Both the position numbers and the translations under genes were made by a program. Below are positions 25,601-33,151 of a DNA stretch of 64,000 bases, in pieces. A model generated the notes under the pieces. The model was given only the letters and a program-made list of their open reading frames with translations, made no database searches and was not told where the DNA came from. Numbering within the stretch: position 1 is the stretch's first letter; every line of letters starts with the position of its first letter. This DNA is from Prevotella lacticifex (GTDB lineage: Bacteria; Bacteroidota; Bacteroidia; Bacteroidales; Bacteroidaceae). The stretch is from contig NZ_BPTV01000002.1 of NCBI RefSeq assembly GCF_019973375.1, forward strand, positions 1 through 64,000, given 5' to 3'.

Positions 25601-27101
25601 TTGCCTTAATACCTTTGGCTACAATGGTGTCGTCGGGCTGCCGTGTGACGGTATAAGTAATATCAGAGGCATTGACGTAGCCGTCGTGAACACCAGCCGT
25701 TGGCGCTTGCCAACTGAGAGCAACAGTTCCCTGAGCCTCATTGGCCGTAACGGTAATAGCTTTGGGCTCCAGTGGCTCGTCAGGACCAATCCACATGGAA
25801 GTCTGAGCCTTGGGACTCTTTCCTTTGTCGTTGCTGAGAGTTACTTCTATCGTTGCTGTGCCCTCCGGAGCATTTTCGACATTTGCCGTCACCACAGCTC
25901 CTGGCGTCGTCGTCCCAGTAGCCTTCTCCTCGCCGTTGATGCTGATGGCGTAGGTGATAGTGCCTTCAAGTTGGCTGCCGTCGTATGTCGTAGTGGGAGC
26001 CGTGAAACTAACTGTACCGGTCGTTGAGCCATTAGTGAACGATGCGCTGAGAGTGGTGACCGCTGCCGGAGCTTCATCGCTTGCCTCAGGAAGGAGAATG
26101 TATAATCCCGTAACCTCCTGAGCATCATTGAAGTCGGTCACCTTTGTGGCAGCACCTGTCTCGGTGTCGACGGTGTAGAGAGTAGCAGTGCCGTCGCTGA
26201 GCTGGGCTGCCCAATAGAGGATGCCGGTTTTAGGGTCGAAAGCGGCGCTCTGGGGAGCTGTACTGACACTGACTCCCGTTTCGCCGACCTGCTCATAGTC
26301 GAAGGTGTCGCCATCAATCTTGTAGAGAATGCCATCGCTGCCTATACCATAAATCTCGCCATCCTCATTAGCTGCCATACCCACCATGCGCAGGTCGCCA
26401 AGGTCTTCGTTGGCTGCATAGCGATATTGCATGCTGTAGTCGACATAGCCTAACACCCATCCATCGCCGTTGTCGTTGACAAAGCAACCGTCAACCTGGT
26501 CGTTTACGGGGTCATAGGTGAGGTCGGAGGCTACTAACGTGGCATCGTCGTAAGCTTCTTTCGTGGTTCGTTCCCATGTGTTGGCGTCATATTCGTAGTA
26601 TACCACTTTTTCCTCGTTAGTGAAAGGATCGGTATATCGGGTGACGAAATGATAAGTGCCATCGTTGTAGTAAGCTCCGCCGTTGGCATAGAGGTCGTTG
26701 CTCTCTACTATCGGGGTGAACGTGGTGTTGTCATTGGCCGTAAAAGAGTAGATACCGAAAGGGAACGACTGGGCACCACTGTTCAGCAAGTCCTCCCACG
26801 ACTTTGCATAGATTACGTTGCCGTAGAGCTTAGTGCCTGCGGCCGTAGTGTAAAGCGGTGTCGCCGCTTGTGACTTGTGTGTCGTGTTAAAATTTTTGGG
26901 AACAATTGGCAATGGTTTTTGACCAGTCCACCGCTGCGGTGTCTTGTCGTTAAAGATACCATGCCTTACGCGTTTTAACTTGGCATTGTCCACTTTTGGA
27001 AGTGTCTCTGCCATATCCGTCCGCACCTTATGCAAGGTTTGAGCCTGCATGCTTATCGGCACAACGCATGCCATAAGCAAAGTACTGACAAGAATTTTCA
27101 T
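22653..27101 (-). CDS. Large secreted multi-domain protein (Fn3, choice-of-anchor J) with type IX-like tail
   Basis: A 1482-residue exported protein. The signal peptide is at 1-20 (ends 'SMQAQ'). A region at about 85-340 matches the same region of the 702-residue protein ('YWAAQLSDGTATLYTVDTE'). Fn3-like modules follow to about 540. Three choice-of-anchor J-like domains lie at about 545-685 ('YFEDFDSRSSFDLFTVIDNN', 'DDWLITPAIHL'), 900-1055 ('FHEGFPNGGMENKMWWFG') and 1190-1370 ('DDFESYEPWITDGIGNW', 'NDWLISPKL'), with Fn3/CARDB-like linkers. The end, 'VYSLDGILVRDC' to 'GVYIIDGQKIVIGK', looks like a type IX tail. It is likely surface adhesion or glycan/protein binding (inference). The -7 box is at 27149-27156. 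Confidence 0.85.
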   Translation of the reverse strand: MKILVSTLLMACVVPISMQAQTLHKVRTDMAETLPKVDNAKLKRVRHGIFNDKTPQRWTGQKPLPIVPKNFNTTHKSQAATPLYTTAAGTKLYGNVIYAKSWEDLLNSGAQSFPFGIYSFTANDNTTFTPIVESNDLYANGGAYYNDGTYHFVTRYTDPFTNEEKVVYYEYDANTWERTTKEAYDDATLVASDLTYDPVNDQVDGCFVNDNGDGWVLGYVDYSMQYRYAANEDLGDLRMVGMAANEDGEIYGIGSDGILYKIDGDTFDYEQVGETGVSVSTAPQSAAFDPKTGILYWAAQLSDGTATLYTVDTETGAATKVTDFNDAQEVTGLYILLPEASDEAPAAVTTLSASFTNGSTTGTVSFTAPTTTYDGSQLEGTITYAISINGEEKATGTTTPGAVVTANVENAPEGTATIEVTLSNDKGKSPKAQTSMWIGPDEPLEPKAITVTANEAQGTVALSWQAPTAGVHDGYVNASDITYTVTRQPDDTIVAKGIKATTFTDHLPANKPLTAYYYNVKAVNGKHEGKSASSARVVYGDALQAPYFEDFDSRSSFDLFTVIDNNHDGSTWNYGYQDARYFGSEKNDADDWLITPAIHLKNDRSYVIGFKFKAASETYTEKLAMAIGTGDNPTTYDVMLEPTEFNSSSNLTYEQEITTGEEGDYHLGFHALSEKNNWTISVDSISIAEGTLFAAPGKATNITVTPADKGALKADIAFDAPTKSYKAGPLTTALDSVELMRDGKVINVFRNVNPGDHLTFTDDKPSNGNHEYSVVAYNNSGRGAEASATAWIGIDTPLMPTNIKIKDQTNNFLITWDAPTSTVGEHGGYADLSSLKYNVYDRNGNNMIRNITDRQFSDKLSARTGEQYLLYYGVAAANAGGIGELGTSNYIVAGTPYKLPFHEGFPNGGMENKMWWFGAKYDGGDFLINYDGGNESTPGSTFFQASEQGGEGYLNSGKIDISTASRPGLLFYYYAVPGKDVRISVGAKVQTDSVAHLGTIDMASDNGKVGWRPAFFDLTPLKDAKYITLAFVGGGNDTNTRFVIDDINVRDFKARDLSAELQDPAVVRMGQDNAISASVKNNGVEAVDGWKAMLYADGEPVDSLSGEEIEAFADTILTFNYHPSVTETKDSVQLLAKVTFGADEGEISYTTKAVNVRTSKPDYPVATELTVQENQNTATLNWTAPVIDNKPVTDDFESYEPWITDGIGNWTVYDGDGVNTMQYSDIWIPNAGKPMAFEVFDTRYETLDLGFRKFLTPHSGNQYLVAFDPSPSYADKANDWLISPKLSGKAQTINFFAKSMASLYPETFEVLYSTTTSDQAAFTSLQTIQNVPGGLNWTEYNIDLPEGARYFAIRVVSVANDALAFMLDDITYAPATLVIEGYNIYRDGKLVATAGANATTFSIESDGKTGHSYQLSVVYDQGESLPVTATIVDGIDNIQIDKAHPANVYSLDGILVRDCATTLSGLPQGVYIIDGQKIVIGK

Positions 27102-27148
27102 ATTTTTTTCATTTATTAGGAAGTAAAAATTTTATTGGTTTGAGGGTG

Positions 27149-27156
27149 CAAAATTA
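27149..27156 (-). promoter_or_regulatory. -7 box of the 1482-residue protein gene
   Basis: TAATTTTG on the minus strand, 47 bases before ATG 27101. The remaining gap to 27381 holds no supported gene. Confidence 0.55.
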
Positions 27157-27381
27157 CAAAAAAATACGAAATAAGCGACAATTTTCAGCTATTTATTCGT
27201 TTCCGTGTGGACGAATTTAGGTTCATCAGCTTCGCATAACCTATAGACGACTGGCCTCATAGTCGCTTTTTGGGGAACTATGGTATTTGGCTTTTTGGTT
27301 GAAGTTTAAAATCTAATGTCGGTGGGGCTATTGCCACCAGAAATGAGTAACACCGGGGATTTGCGGGGAATGGCGGATTCG

Positions 27382-28674
27382 CTAAGCTTTGGGGCTGTCG
27401 ACATGAATATGAAAGGTCTTTATCTTGTCGAGAACCTTCGGGTCCATGGGCTGACGACCGGAATCTTTCATGCGGGTGCTCATCAGTCGGACTATGACCT
27501 CATCGGCCTTGATGTTCTGAGTGTTCTGGCTAAGAGTGTAGATTGTGCCATTGCGGTGATGCGACTGCGATGCGTAGACGATGCCGCAAGTTTCCATCCG
27601 TGAGAGACACTGTGTGAGTTCGGGACGGGAGAAAAGGGTGCGTTGCTGCAACTGCTTGAGACTTAGCGGACTATGGCCTGCCTGCTGTCGGTCGATGAGA
27701 ATGTCGAGGATGATGAGGCACTGAGCGAGAGACTCATTCATCGTGTATTCTGTAGTCTTGTCGACGTTGCCTATAGCCAAGTCCTGATTGGCGTGGGTGA
27801 GTTCAGCGCAGCCAATGCTGATATACCATGAAATCTGCAACCACAACAAAAAGAGAGGAATAGCGGCTAAGCTACCATAAATGATGCTGTAGCTCGTGAC
27901 GAGAACCTGCAGATGGACATACGCCATCTGGAGCAGCATGATGCAGACACTGGCTAAAAGCGACGGCCACAGAGCATGCCGGAAAGGCACCGGAGTGTGT
28001 GGAATGCCGGTATAAACGCACAGAAAGAACAGCCATAGCAGCAGGATGGGTCCGATAATGGCTGTAGCCCAGTGCATGATAGGAGTGATGTACTGGATGG
28101 CTGGGAGGTAGTCGAGAAGAACGTAGCTATAGATGGTGAATGAGCTGCAAAGGATGATGACGATGGGTGCACAGAAGATGATGGCAACATAATAGATTAG
28201 CCGCTTCTGCAATGGCAGGTCTTCCTCGACTTCCCATATATCGTTGAAAACCCTCTCTATATCCATAAACAACCGGAAGACGCTCCAAAGCATGACGGCG
28301 ATACCAGCAATGACGATGACGCGGGTGTGGACATACTGGATGTAGGACTCCGACAGGCTCACGATGGCTTTGTAGACTTGAGGTTGGGCCGAGAATACAT
28401 ACTTGCACCAAGAGAGGATATAACCCTCGAATCCTAATCCCTTACCGATGGCGAAGATGATGGCAAAGGCAGGGATAAGGGCCATGAAAGTGTTGAAAGT
28501 GAGTTGGGCGGCATAGTCCCAGTGACGCTTGACGAACAGATTCCGGTAGAGCAGATAACCGCGCTGTAGCAGATAGCCTCCAAAGTCGTCGCGCCACGGC
28601 AGACTGTAGCTCGTCTCCATCTTCACGCGGAGTTTGCGGATTATGCTGCGGAAGTGAATATTCAGTTTCTTCAT
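27382..28674 (-). CDS. YihY/BrkB-family inner-membrane protein
   Basis: A 430-residue protein of the YihY/virulence factor BrkB family (UPF0761). Six hydrophobic segments lie in about residues 45-310; family marks are 'HWDYAAQLTFNTFMALIPAF' and 'SIIYGSLAAIPLFLLWLQIS'. The family was once called RNase BN in error; a transport role is suspected but unproven. Residues 320-430 form a soluble tail with a winged-helix look ('SLKQLQQRTLFSRPELTQCL'), as in many Bacteroidota members. It lies 40 bases downstream of the second methionine sulfoxide reductase and is probably co-transcribed with it. Confidence 0.85.
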   Translation of the reverse strand: MKKLNIHFRSIIRKLRVKMETSYSLPWRDDFGGYLLQRGYLLYRNLFVKRHWDYAAQLTFNTFMALIPAFAIIFAIGKGLGFEGYILSWCKYVFSAQPQVYKAIVSLSESYIQYVHTRVIVIAGIAVMLWSVFRLFMDIERVFNDIWEVEEDLPLQKRLIYYVAIIFCAPIVIILCSSFTIYSYVLLDYLPAIQYITPIMHWATAIIGPILLLWLFFLCVYTGIPHTPVPFRHALWPSLLASVCIMLLQMAYVHLQVLVTSYSIIYGSLAAIPLFLLWLQISWYISIGCAELTHANQDLAIGNVDKTTEYTMNESLAQCLIILDILIDRQQAGHSPLSLKQLQQRTLFSRPELTQCLSRMETCGIVYASQSHHRNGTIYTLSQNTQNIKADEVIVRLMSTRMKDSGRQPMDPKVLDKIKTFHIHVDSPKA

Positions 28675-28714
28675 ACAGATTCGGTTAGTATTTCAGAACG
28701 GGCAGCGAGAGAAT

Positions 28715-29182
28715 TCAATATCCCATGGCGAGGAGTGGTGCTACAATCCGGCCTATTGACTCCAATCCACGCTTGTCATCATCGTCGAAAGCATCAAAAT
28801 CCTCGCTGTCGACATCGATTACGGCAACGACCTCATCGCCATTGATGACGGGTACGACAATCTCGGAATTGGATTGCGACGAACAAGCAATATGACCGGG
28901 GAAACGGTGCACATCGGGAACAACGAGCGTCTGGGCCTTAGCCCAGGCAGTGCCACAGACTCCCCTACCCTTCTCAATGCTGTAGCAAGCCACCGGTCCC
29001 TGGAATGGTCCGAGCTGCAAACAACCATCCTTTACGATATAGAAACCAACCCAAAAGAAACAAGGCATCTCCTCCTTCAGCAACGCAATCACATTGGCCA
29101 AAGCTCCTACCACATTGTCTACGCCATCGACCAGACTCCTCGTCTGCACCGCCATCTGCTCGTAAACTTTATTCTTGTCCAT
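28715..29182 (-). CDS. Free methionine-(R)-sulfoxide reductase (GAF domain), copy 2
   Basis: Same enzyme family as the gene at 1444-1899, with strong similarity over the whole length ('SLVDGVDNVVGALANV', 'GPVACYSIEKGRGVCGTAW', 'GHIACSSQSNSEIVVPV'). The catalytic cysteines are Cys66, Cys76 and Cys100, at identical positions. It has its own -7 box (29224-29231) and is followed by the BrkB-like gene. This context is the more ordinary one, so it may be the resident copy and the one at 1444 the extra (inference). Confidence 0.92.
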   Translation of the reverse strand: MDKNKVYEQMAVQTRSLVDGVDNVVGALANVIALLKEEMPCFFWVGFYIVKDGCLQLGPFQGPVACYSIEKGRGVCGTAWAKAQTLVVPDVHRFPGHIACSSQSNSEIVVPVINGDEVVAVIDVDSEDFDAFDDDDKRGLESIGRIVAPLLAMGY

Positions 29183-29223
29183 TGTTGCTTATCTTTTCGC
29201 TATCTTCTATATTTTTGAAGTAG

Positions 29224-29231
29224 CAAATGTA
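29224..29231 (-). promoter_or_regulatory. -7 box of methionine sulfoxide reductase copy 2
   Basis: TACATTTG on the minus strand, 41 bases before ATG 29182. Confidence 0.55.
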
Positions 29232-29596
29232 GTAACTTTAATCGGAAACAACAAATTTTTCATTCATTATTTGCCTCCTGCTGATAACGCCGCATTTGAA
29301 CTGCTGAATGGTAAACAACAGTTAGGAGACGATAAGGTCAATGCATCAAGAGCCGGAGAGTTGAAAGTAATATAGAGGAACACTATTTTTCAATTCTTAG
29401 CTCTTCTTATTAAATAATTTAACATTGGTAATGCATTTTCTTTTTAAGGGTATTGCATAGGTATCGCACACGTCGGGCGTTATCGAGCATAATCAGGCGT
29501 TATAGGGCGTTCGCTTTTTACCATGTCTTTCCCTATATTACCCAATAAATCATTGATATATAAGCTAATAGATTCCTAACTCGTTGGTATATAACG
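29232..29596. other. Intergenic stretch without a gene
   Basis: No gene is supported. GGCGTTA occurs at about 29478 and 29502 and GGCGTT again at about 29515, a weak repeat cluster. The right side leads into the tRNA-Ser terminator. Confidence 0.5.
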
Positions 29597-29628
29597 AAAA
29601 AAGGAAGCTCACATTGGTCTTCCTTTTT
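29597..29628 (-). terminator. Terminator of tRNA-Ser
   Basis: On the minus strand, AAAAAGGAAG pairs with CTTCCTTTTT around an 11-base loop and the stem ends in a T run. It begins 10 bases after the tRNA 3' end. Confidence 0.85.
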
Positions 29629-29638
29629 CAGTGCTTTG

Positions 29639-29727
29639 CGGAAGGTGAGGGATTCAAACCCCCGATACCACGTAATGGGTATACCAGATTTCGAGTCTAG
29701 CGCATTCGGTCACTCTGCCAACCTTCC
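29639..29727 (-). tRNA. tRNA-Ser (anticodon CGA)
   Basis: The minus strand folds as a class II tRNA of 89 nt. The acceptor arm pairs GGAAGGT with ACCTTCC, with discriminator G. The anticodon arm is GACTCGAAATC, with anticodon CGA reading UCG serine codons. The long variable arm pairs TGGTATACC-like strands, and the T arm is GGGGGTTTGAATCCCTC. CCA is not encoded. The promoter box is at 29746-29753. Confidence 0.95.
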
Positions 29728-29745
29728 TTGCTTTGTTTGCGGATG

Positions 29746-29753
29746 CAAAGGTA
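29746..29753 (-). promoter_or_regulatory. -7 box of tRNA-Ser
   Basis: TACCTTTG on the minus strand, 18 bases before the tRNA 5' end. Confidence 0.65.
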
Positions 29754-29779
29754 ATGAATATTTTGGAAACTAAGAAAAA

Positions 29780-29992
29780 TTATCCATTATTTTTTCATCT
29801 ATTGGCAAACTTCAGTTCATTATAGCCCGCTGTTATCCATATTTTTTCATCTATTGGCATACTTCACTTCATTATAGCCCGTTATTATCCATATTTTTTT
29901 CACCTATTGGCATACTTCAGTTCATTATAGCCCACTATTATCCATATTTTTTTCACCTATTGGCAAACTTCAGTTCATTATAGCCCACTAAT
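29780..29992. repeat. 53-bp tandem repeat, 4 copies, formed from the 3' end of the plug-protein gene
   Basis: ATTGGCA marks each copy at 29801, 29853, 29906 and 29959 (periods 52, 53, 53). On the minus strand every copy reads GYNE(L/V)K(F/Y)ANR and then a stop. The copy at 29959 is the real end of the gene at 29953-31191; the three downstream copies are duplicates separated by A-rich spacers. Confidence 0.93.
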
Positions 29993-31191
29993 CGATCATA
30001 TCGTCCGCCAAGGGGGCGGTAGTAGACAAAGGCTTGATAACGGTTTTCCGTCTGATAGAAGTTGCCCTCATAGGGGAGTCGCGATATTTGTCCGTCGGCC
30101 GATGTCATTAAATACTGATAGTTGTAATAACCGAATTTAAGTGGTATAACAGCCTCGTAGCGTTGAGAGTTCGGGTTGTAGTTCATTTTGTATTCCGGCA
30201 GAAAACGGTCGTTGGTGAACCATCCGTTGACGTAGACGTCGGCTCCTTTTACTTCGGGGCACTGGAGCTGAAAGTGGACGAGCATATAATCACTTTCGTT
30301 TTCGGCATTATAGTTATCGGAATTGCGGAGTAAGAATGCGCCGTCGGCATCCTCGTCATATACATAATATGGCCTTGAGGTGTTGATGAATGGGTAGGCA
30401 TGATATTCGACGGAGTCCCACGATATACGATCGACCCCCATCGATGCAGCGTCGGTCTGAAGTATTTCGAATTTATGATATTCGTTGCCGGCCGGAAAGA
30501 TTAGTCCGCGGTTGTGTTCCCATCTGAGTTTTCCGGCCATAATATATTGTGGTTTCAGATTGACTCGCGCATCATGCCATTGTCCGTTTTGCAGGACAAC
30601 GGTTTTTATTTGCGATTCGGGCTGGCTGACGTTATAGTTGTCGAAGCTCACTTCCATGCTAATCTGCTGGTCAGTTTGATTTATCGAAGCGTCGGTGTTG
30701 GTGGTGGCACTAAGGCTTACTCCCATCGATTTTTCTTTTGGCTCGGCAACCATGAAATAAGCTTTTATTATGGGGTCGTCATTGTCGTTGTTGTCGTAAA
30801 CAGTCACGAGATAGTTGCCCGAAAGCAGTATGCCGCTGATATTGAACTTGTAATGTGTGTATTCTTTTGTCGTAAGGAGTGACTCCTTGACATCCTCTAT
30901 GATGTTGTCGGACGAGAAATCGCAAATATAATCGCTCTCAAAGAGTTGGTCGTTGACGGTCCAGTCGGCATTGCAAGGTTGTATCTTATATGCATAACGG
31001 TGGTAGGTGTGGGTCATATCGTCGAAACCAATTTCGATACTTCCACCAAGCTGCACAACCGGCATCGACTGCCAATTTTGATCGGCAACAACGGTAAGGG
31101 ACCGGATGTTCGGGGCTAAAACCTCATTGCGCTGAGCAAAGGCGCAAAGCGGTGTTAAGGCTATGAGACAGATAGATATCAGTAACTTCAT
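29953..31191 (-). CDS. Type IX secretion system plug protein (DUF5103)
   Basis: A DUF5103-domain protein of Bacteroidota. The founding structural work on type IX export found such a protein plugging the periplasmic side of the SprA (Sov) translocon. The start is placed at ATG 31191, which opens a signal peptide ending 'LCAFAQ'; ATGs one and 14 codons further up are in frame but would add a charged leader. The N-terminal domain ('IRSLTVVADQNWQSMPVVQL', 'YAYKIQPCNADWTVNDQLF') and the C-terminal part ('GADVYVNGWFTNDRFLPEYK') are both present over 412 aa. It is last in the block of DUF1015-yigZ-plug, 73 bases after yigZ. Its last 11 codons are repeated downstream (29780-29992). Confidence 0.85.
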   Translation of the reverse strand: MKLLISICLIALTPLCAFAQRNEVLAPNIRSLTVVADQNWQSMPVVQLGGSIEIGFDDMTHTYHRYAYKIQPCNADWTVNDQLFESDYICDFSSDNIIEDVKESLLTTKEYTHYKFNISGILLSGNYLVTVYDNNDNDDPIIKAYFMVAEPKEKSMGVSLSATTNTDASINQTDQQISMEVSFDNYNVSQPESQIKTVVLQNGQWHDARVNLKPQYIMAGKLRWEHNRGLIFPAGNEYHKFEILQTDAASMGVDRISWDSVEYHAYPFINTSRPYYVYDEDADGAFLLRNSDNYNAENESDYMLVHFQLQCPEVKGADVYVNGWFTNDRFLPEYKMNYNPNSQRYEAVIPLKFGYYNYQYLMTSADGQISRLPYEGNFYQTENRYQAFVYYRPLGGRYDRLVGYNELKFANR

Positions 31192-31264
31192 CATAATAGA
31201 ATTTCGTATGATTATTATTGCTTTGTGGTCCACCCTGCCCGAATGTTCAATACAAGCAAGTTGA

Positions 31265-31846
31265 TTAGTATATTTTGCTTAGTCGCGAGAGCAGCTCTTC
31301 GGCCATACTCTTCCTAATGGAGATGGTAATGGAGCAATTGTTGTCGAAGTGCTGCGCTACGATTTTTGCCGGCATAGATTTAATAACGTGCATAACAGAG
31401 TTCATCATGGGATAAGTGAACTTGTATTCTATTTTCTCCTCGACAATACGGTCCTCAATCTTACAGTGGCTGATGGCGTCGGCAGCGGCTGTGCGGTAAG
31501 CGACGATGAGTCCGCCGGTACCTAAATTTACACCGCCGTAATAGCGTATGACGACGATGAGTATGTCGGTGAGTTCATTGCTGTTAATTTGTCCAAGAAT
31601 TGGCTTTCCTGCTGTTGACGACGGTTCGCCGTCATCGTTGGCACGAAACTCATTCCTCTCAGGACCAACCATATATGCATAACAGCAGTGGCGCGCATCA
31701 TAATACTTCTTCCGATATTGCTTTACGATTTCCATGGCCTCATCGGCTGATTCTATGTGATGCGCAAAGGCGAGGAACTTACTACGTTTCTCGGTGTAGT
31801 AGCCCTCGCCAATGTTATTGTCTATAGTTCTGTAGGTATCTTCCAT
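31265..31846 (-). CDS. yigZ: YigZ/IMPACT-family protein
   Basis: A 193-residue cytosolic protein of the YigZ/UPF0029 family, related to eukaryotic IMPACT. The N-terminal domain carries the family marks 'KRSKFLAFAHHI', 'ARHCCYAYM', 'NDDGEPSSTAGKPILGQI' and 'RYYGGVNLGTGGLIVAYRTA'; the C-terminal ferredoxin-like DUF1949 domain follows at about 135-193. A role in translation or nucleic-acid binding is suggested for the family, not proven. The start is ATG 31846, which overlaps the stop of the DUF1015 gene (TGATG); a TTG one codon upstream is not needed. Translational coupling with DUF1015 is likely. Confidence 0.9.
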   Translation of the reverse strand: MEDTYRTIDNNIGEGYYTEKRSKFLAFAHHIESADEAMEIVKQYRKKYYDARHCCYAYMVGPERNEFRANDDGEPSSTAGKPILGQINSNELTDILIVVIRYYGGVNLGTGGLIVAYRTAAADAISHCKIEDRIVEEKIEYKFTYPMMNSVMHVIKSMPAKIVAQHFDNNCSITISIRKSMAEELLSRLSKIY

Positions 31847-33102
31847 CAATCGAGTTTGTGGACAATAAGACCAGAACGGAGTTTCGGTTCAAACCATGTT
31901 GCCTTTGGCGGCATAATCTTTCCGCTGTCGGCGATGTTCATAATCTGCTTCATGGTGACAGGATAGAGAGCCAGAGCCCAGCGCATCTCACCATTGTCGA
32001 CGCGGCGTTTGAGCTCCTTCAGTCCACGGAGTCCACCAACGAAGTCGATGCGCTTATCGGAACGTAAATCCTTGATTCCCATAAGCTTGTCGAGGATCAG
32101 ACGGCTTGAGATGTCGACATCGAGCACACCGATTGGGTCGTTGTTGTCGTAAGTGCCCTCCTTAGCTTTCAGACTGTACCATTCGCCGTCGAGATAGAGA
32201 GAGAACTCATGGAGCTCTTTTGGACGGTATTCGTCGGCACCCTTCTTTTCGACAGCGAAGTCGTCGCCGAGTTTCTTGAGGAATTCCTCCGAAGTCATTC
32301 CGTTAAGATCCTTCACGACACGGTTGTAGTCGAGGATAGTGAGCTGTGACTCCTGGAAGCATACAGCCATGAAGTAGTTGAACTCTTCTTTACCGGTGTA
32401 TGTGCCCTTAGCCTTAGCCTCTTTGGCTTTCTCCTCACCGACACGATATGCAGCTGCTGAGCGGTGATGGCCGTCGGCGATATAAAGGCTCGGCATCTTG
32501 CTGAACTCACGTGTAATAGTATCGATATCGTTCTTGTCGCTGACAATCCAGAATTGATGGCGGAAGCCGTCGATAGGAGCTATGAAGTCGTAGACGGGCT
32601 CTTCCTTGGCGTATCTGTTGAGCAGGTCGTTGAGAACACTGTTGTCGGGATAGGCGAAGAATACCGGCTCCATGTTAGCGTTGGTGGCAAAGACATGCTT
32701 CATTCTGTCGTCTTCCTTGTCGCGACGTGTAAGCTCATGACGCTTGATGACCCCATTGCGGTAGTCGGGAACATAAGCTCCAAGGACGATTCCATACTGG
32801 GTCTTGCCGTTCATGGTCTGAGCATAGATGTAGTAGTGCTCATCCTTGTCCTGGACAAGCCATCCGTTGTCCTGGAATTTCTTGAATTGCCGTGTTGCCT
32901 CCTCATAAACGCGTGGATCGTACTCGCTGGTGCCCGGTTCGAAGTTAATTTCCGGTTTGATGATATGATAAAGACTCATCTCGTTGTCACCAGCCTCCTG
33001 ACGGGCCTCCTCAGAATCGAGAACGTCATACGGACGCGATTCTACTTTCTCAACAAGGTCCTTAGGCGGACGAAGTCCTCTGAATGGTTTAACTGTTGCC
33101 AT
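31846..33102 (-). CDS. DUF1015 family protein
   Basis: A 418-residue DUF1015 protein, a family found in many anaerobes and often near serine/phosphoserine genes. Marks are 'VKPFRGLRPPKDLVEKVESR', 'PYDVLDSEEA', 'KRHELTRRDKEDDRMKHVFA' and 'YIADGHHRSAAAYR' (about residue 210). The conserved His/Asp/Glu groups suggest an enzyme, but the reaction is unknown to me. It follows glmM by 49 bases and overlaps yigZ, so the three probably form one transcript. Confidence 0.9.
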   Translation of the reverse strand: MATVKPFRGLRPPKDLVEKVESRPYDVLDSEEARQEAGDNEMSLYHIIKPEINFEPGTSEYDPRVYEEATRQFKKFQDNGWLVQDKDEHYYIYAQTMNGKTQYGIVLGAYVPDYRNGVIKRHELTRRDKEDDRMKHVFATNANMEPVFFAYPDNSVLNDLLNRYAKEEPVYDFIAPIDGFRHQFWIVSDKNDIDTITREFSKMPSLYIADGHHRSAAAYRVGEEKAKEAKAKGTYTGKEEFNYFMAVCFQESQLTILDYNRVVKDLNGMTSEEFLKKLGDDFAVEKKGADEYRPKELHEFSLYLDGEWYSLKAKEGTYDNNDPIGVLDVDISSRLILDKLMGIKDLRSDKRIDFVGGLRGLKELKRRVDNGEMRWALALYPVTMKQIMNIADSGKIMPPKATWFEPKLRSGLIVHKLD

Positions 33103-33151
33103 AGTTAGAATGATGTTTTATTATGTTATGAATTAGTTGATAAAAAACTAT

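Noticed and set aside
29639..29727. Genomic-island attachment site at tRNA-Ser
   Set aside because: No integrase lies nearby and no direct copy of the tRNA 3' end was noticed in the window.
29780..29992. CRISPR-like or protein-coding repeat
   Set aside because: The repeats are contiguous with no unique spacers, and each ends in a stop codon with a period not divisible by three; they are copies of a gene end.
32464..33108. 214-codon frame on the plus strand
   Set aside because: Antisense to the DUF1015 gene.
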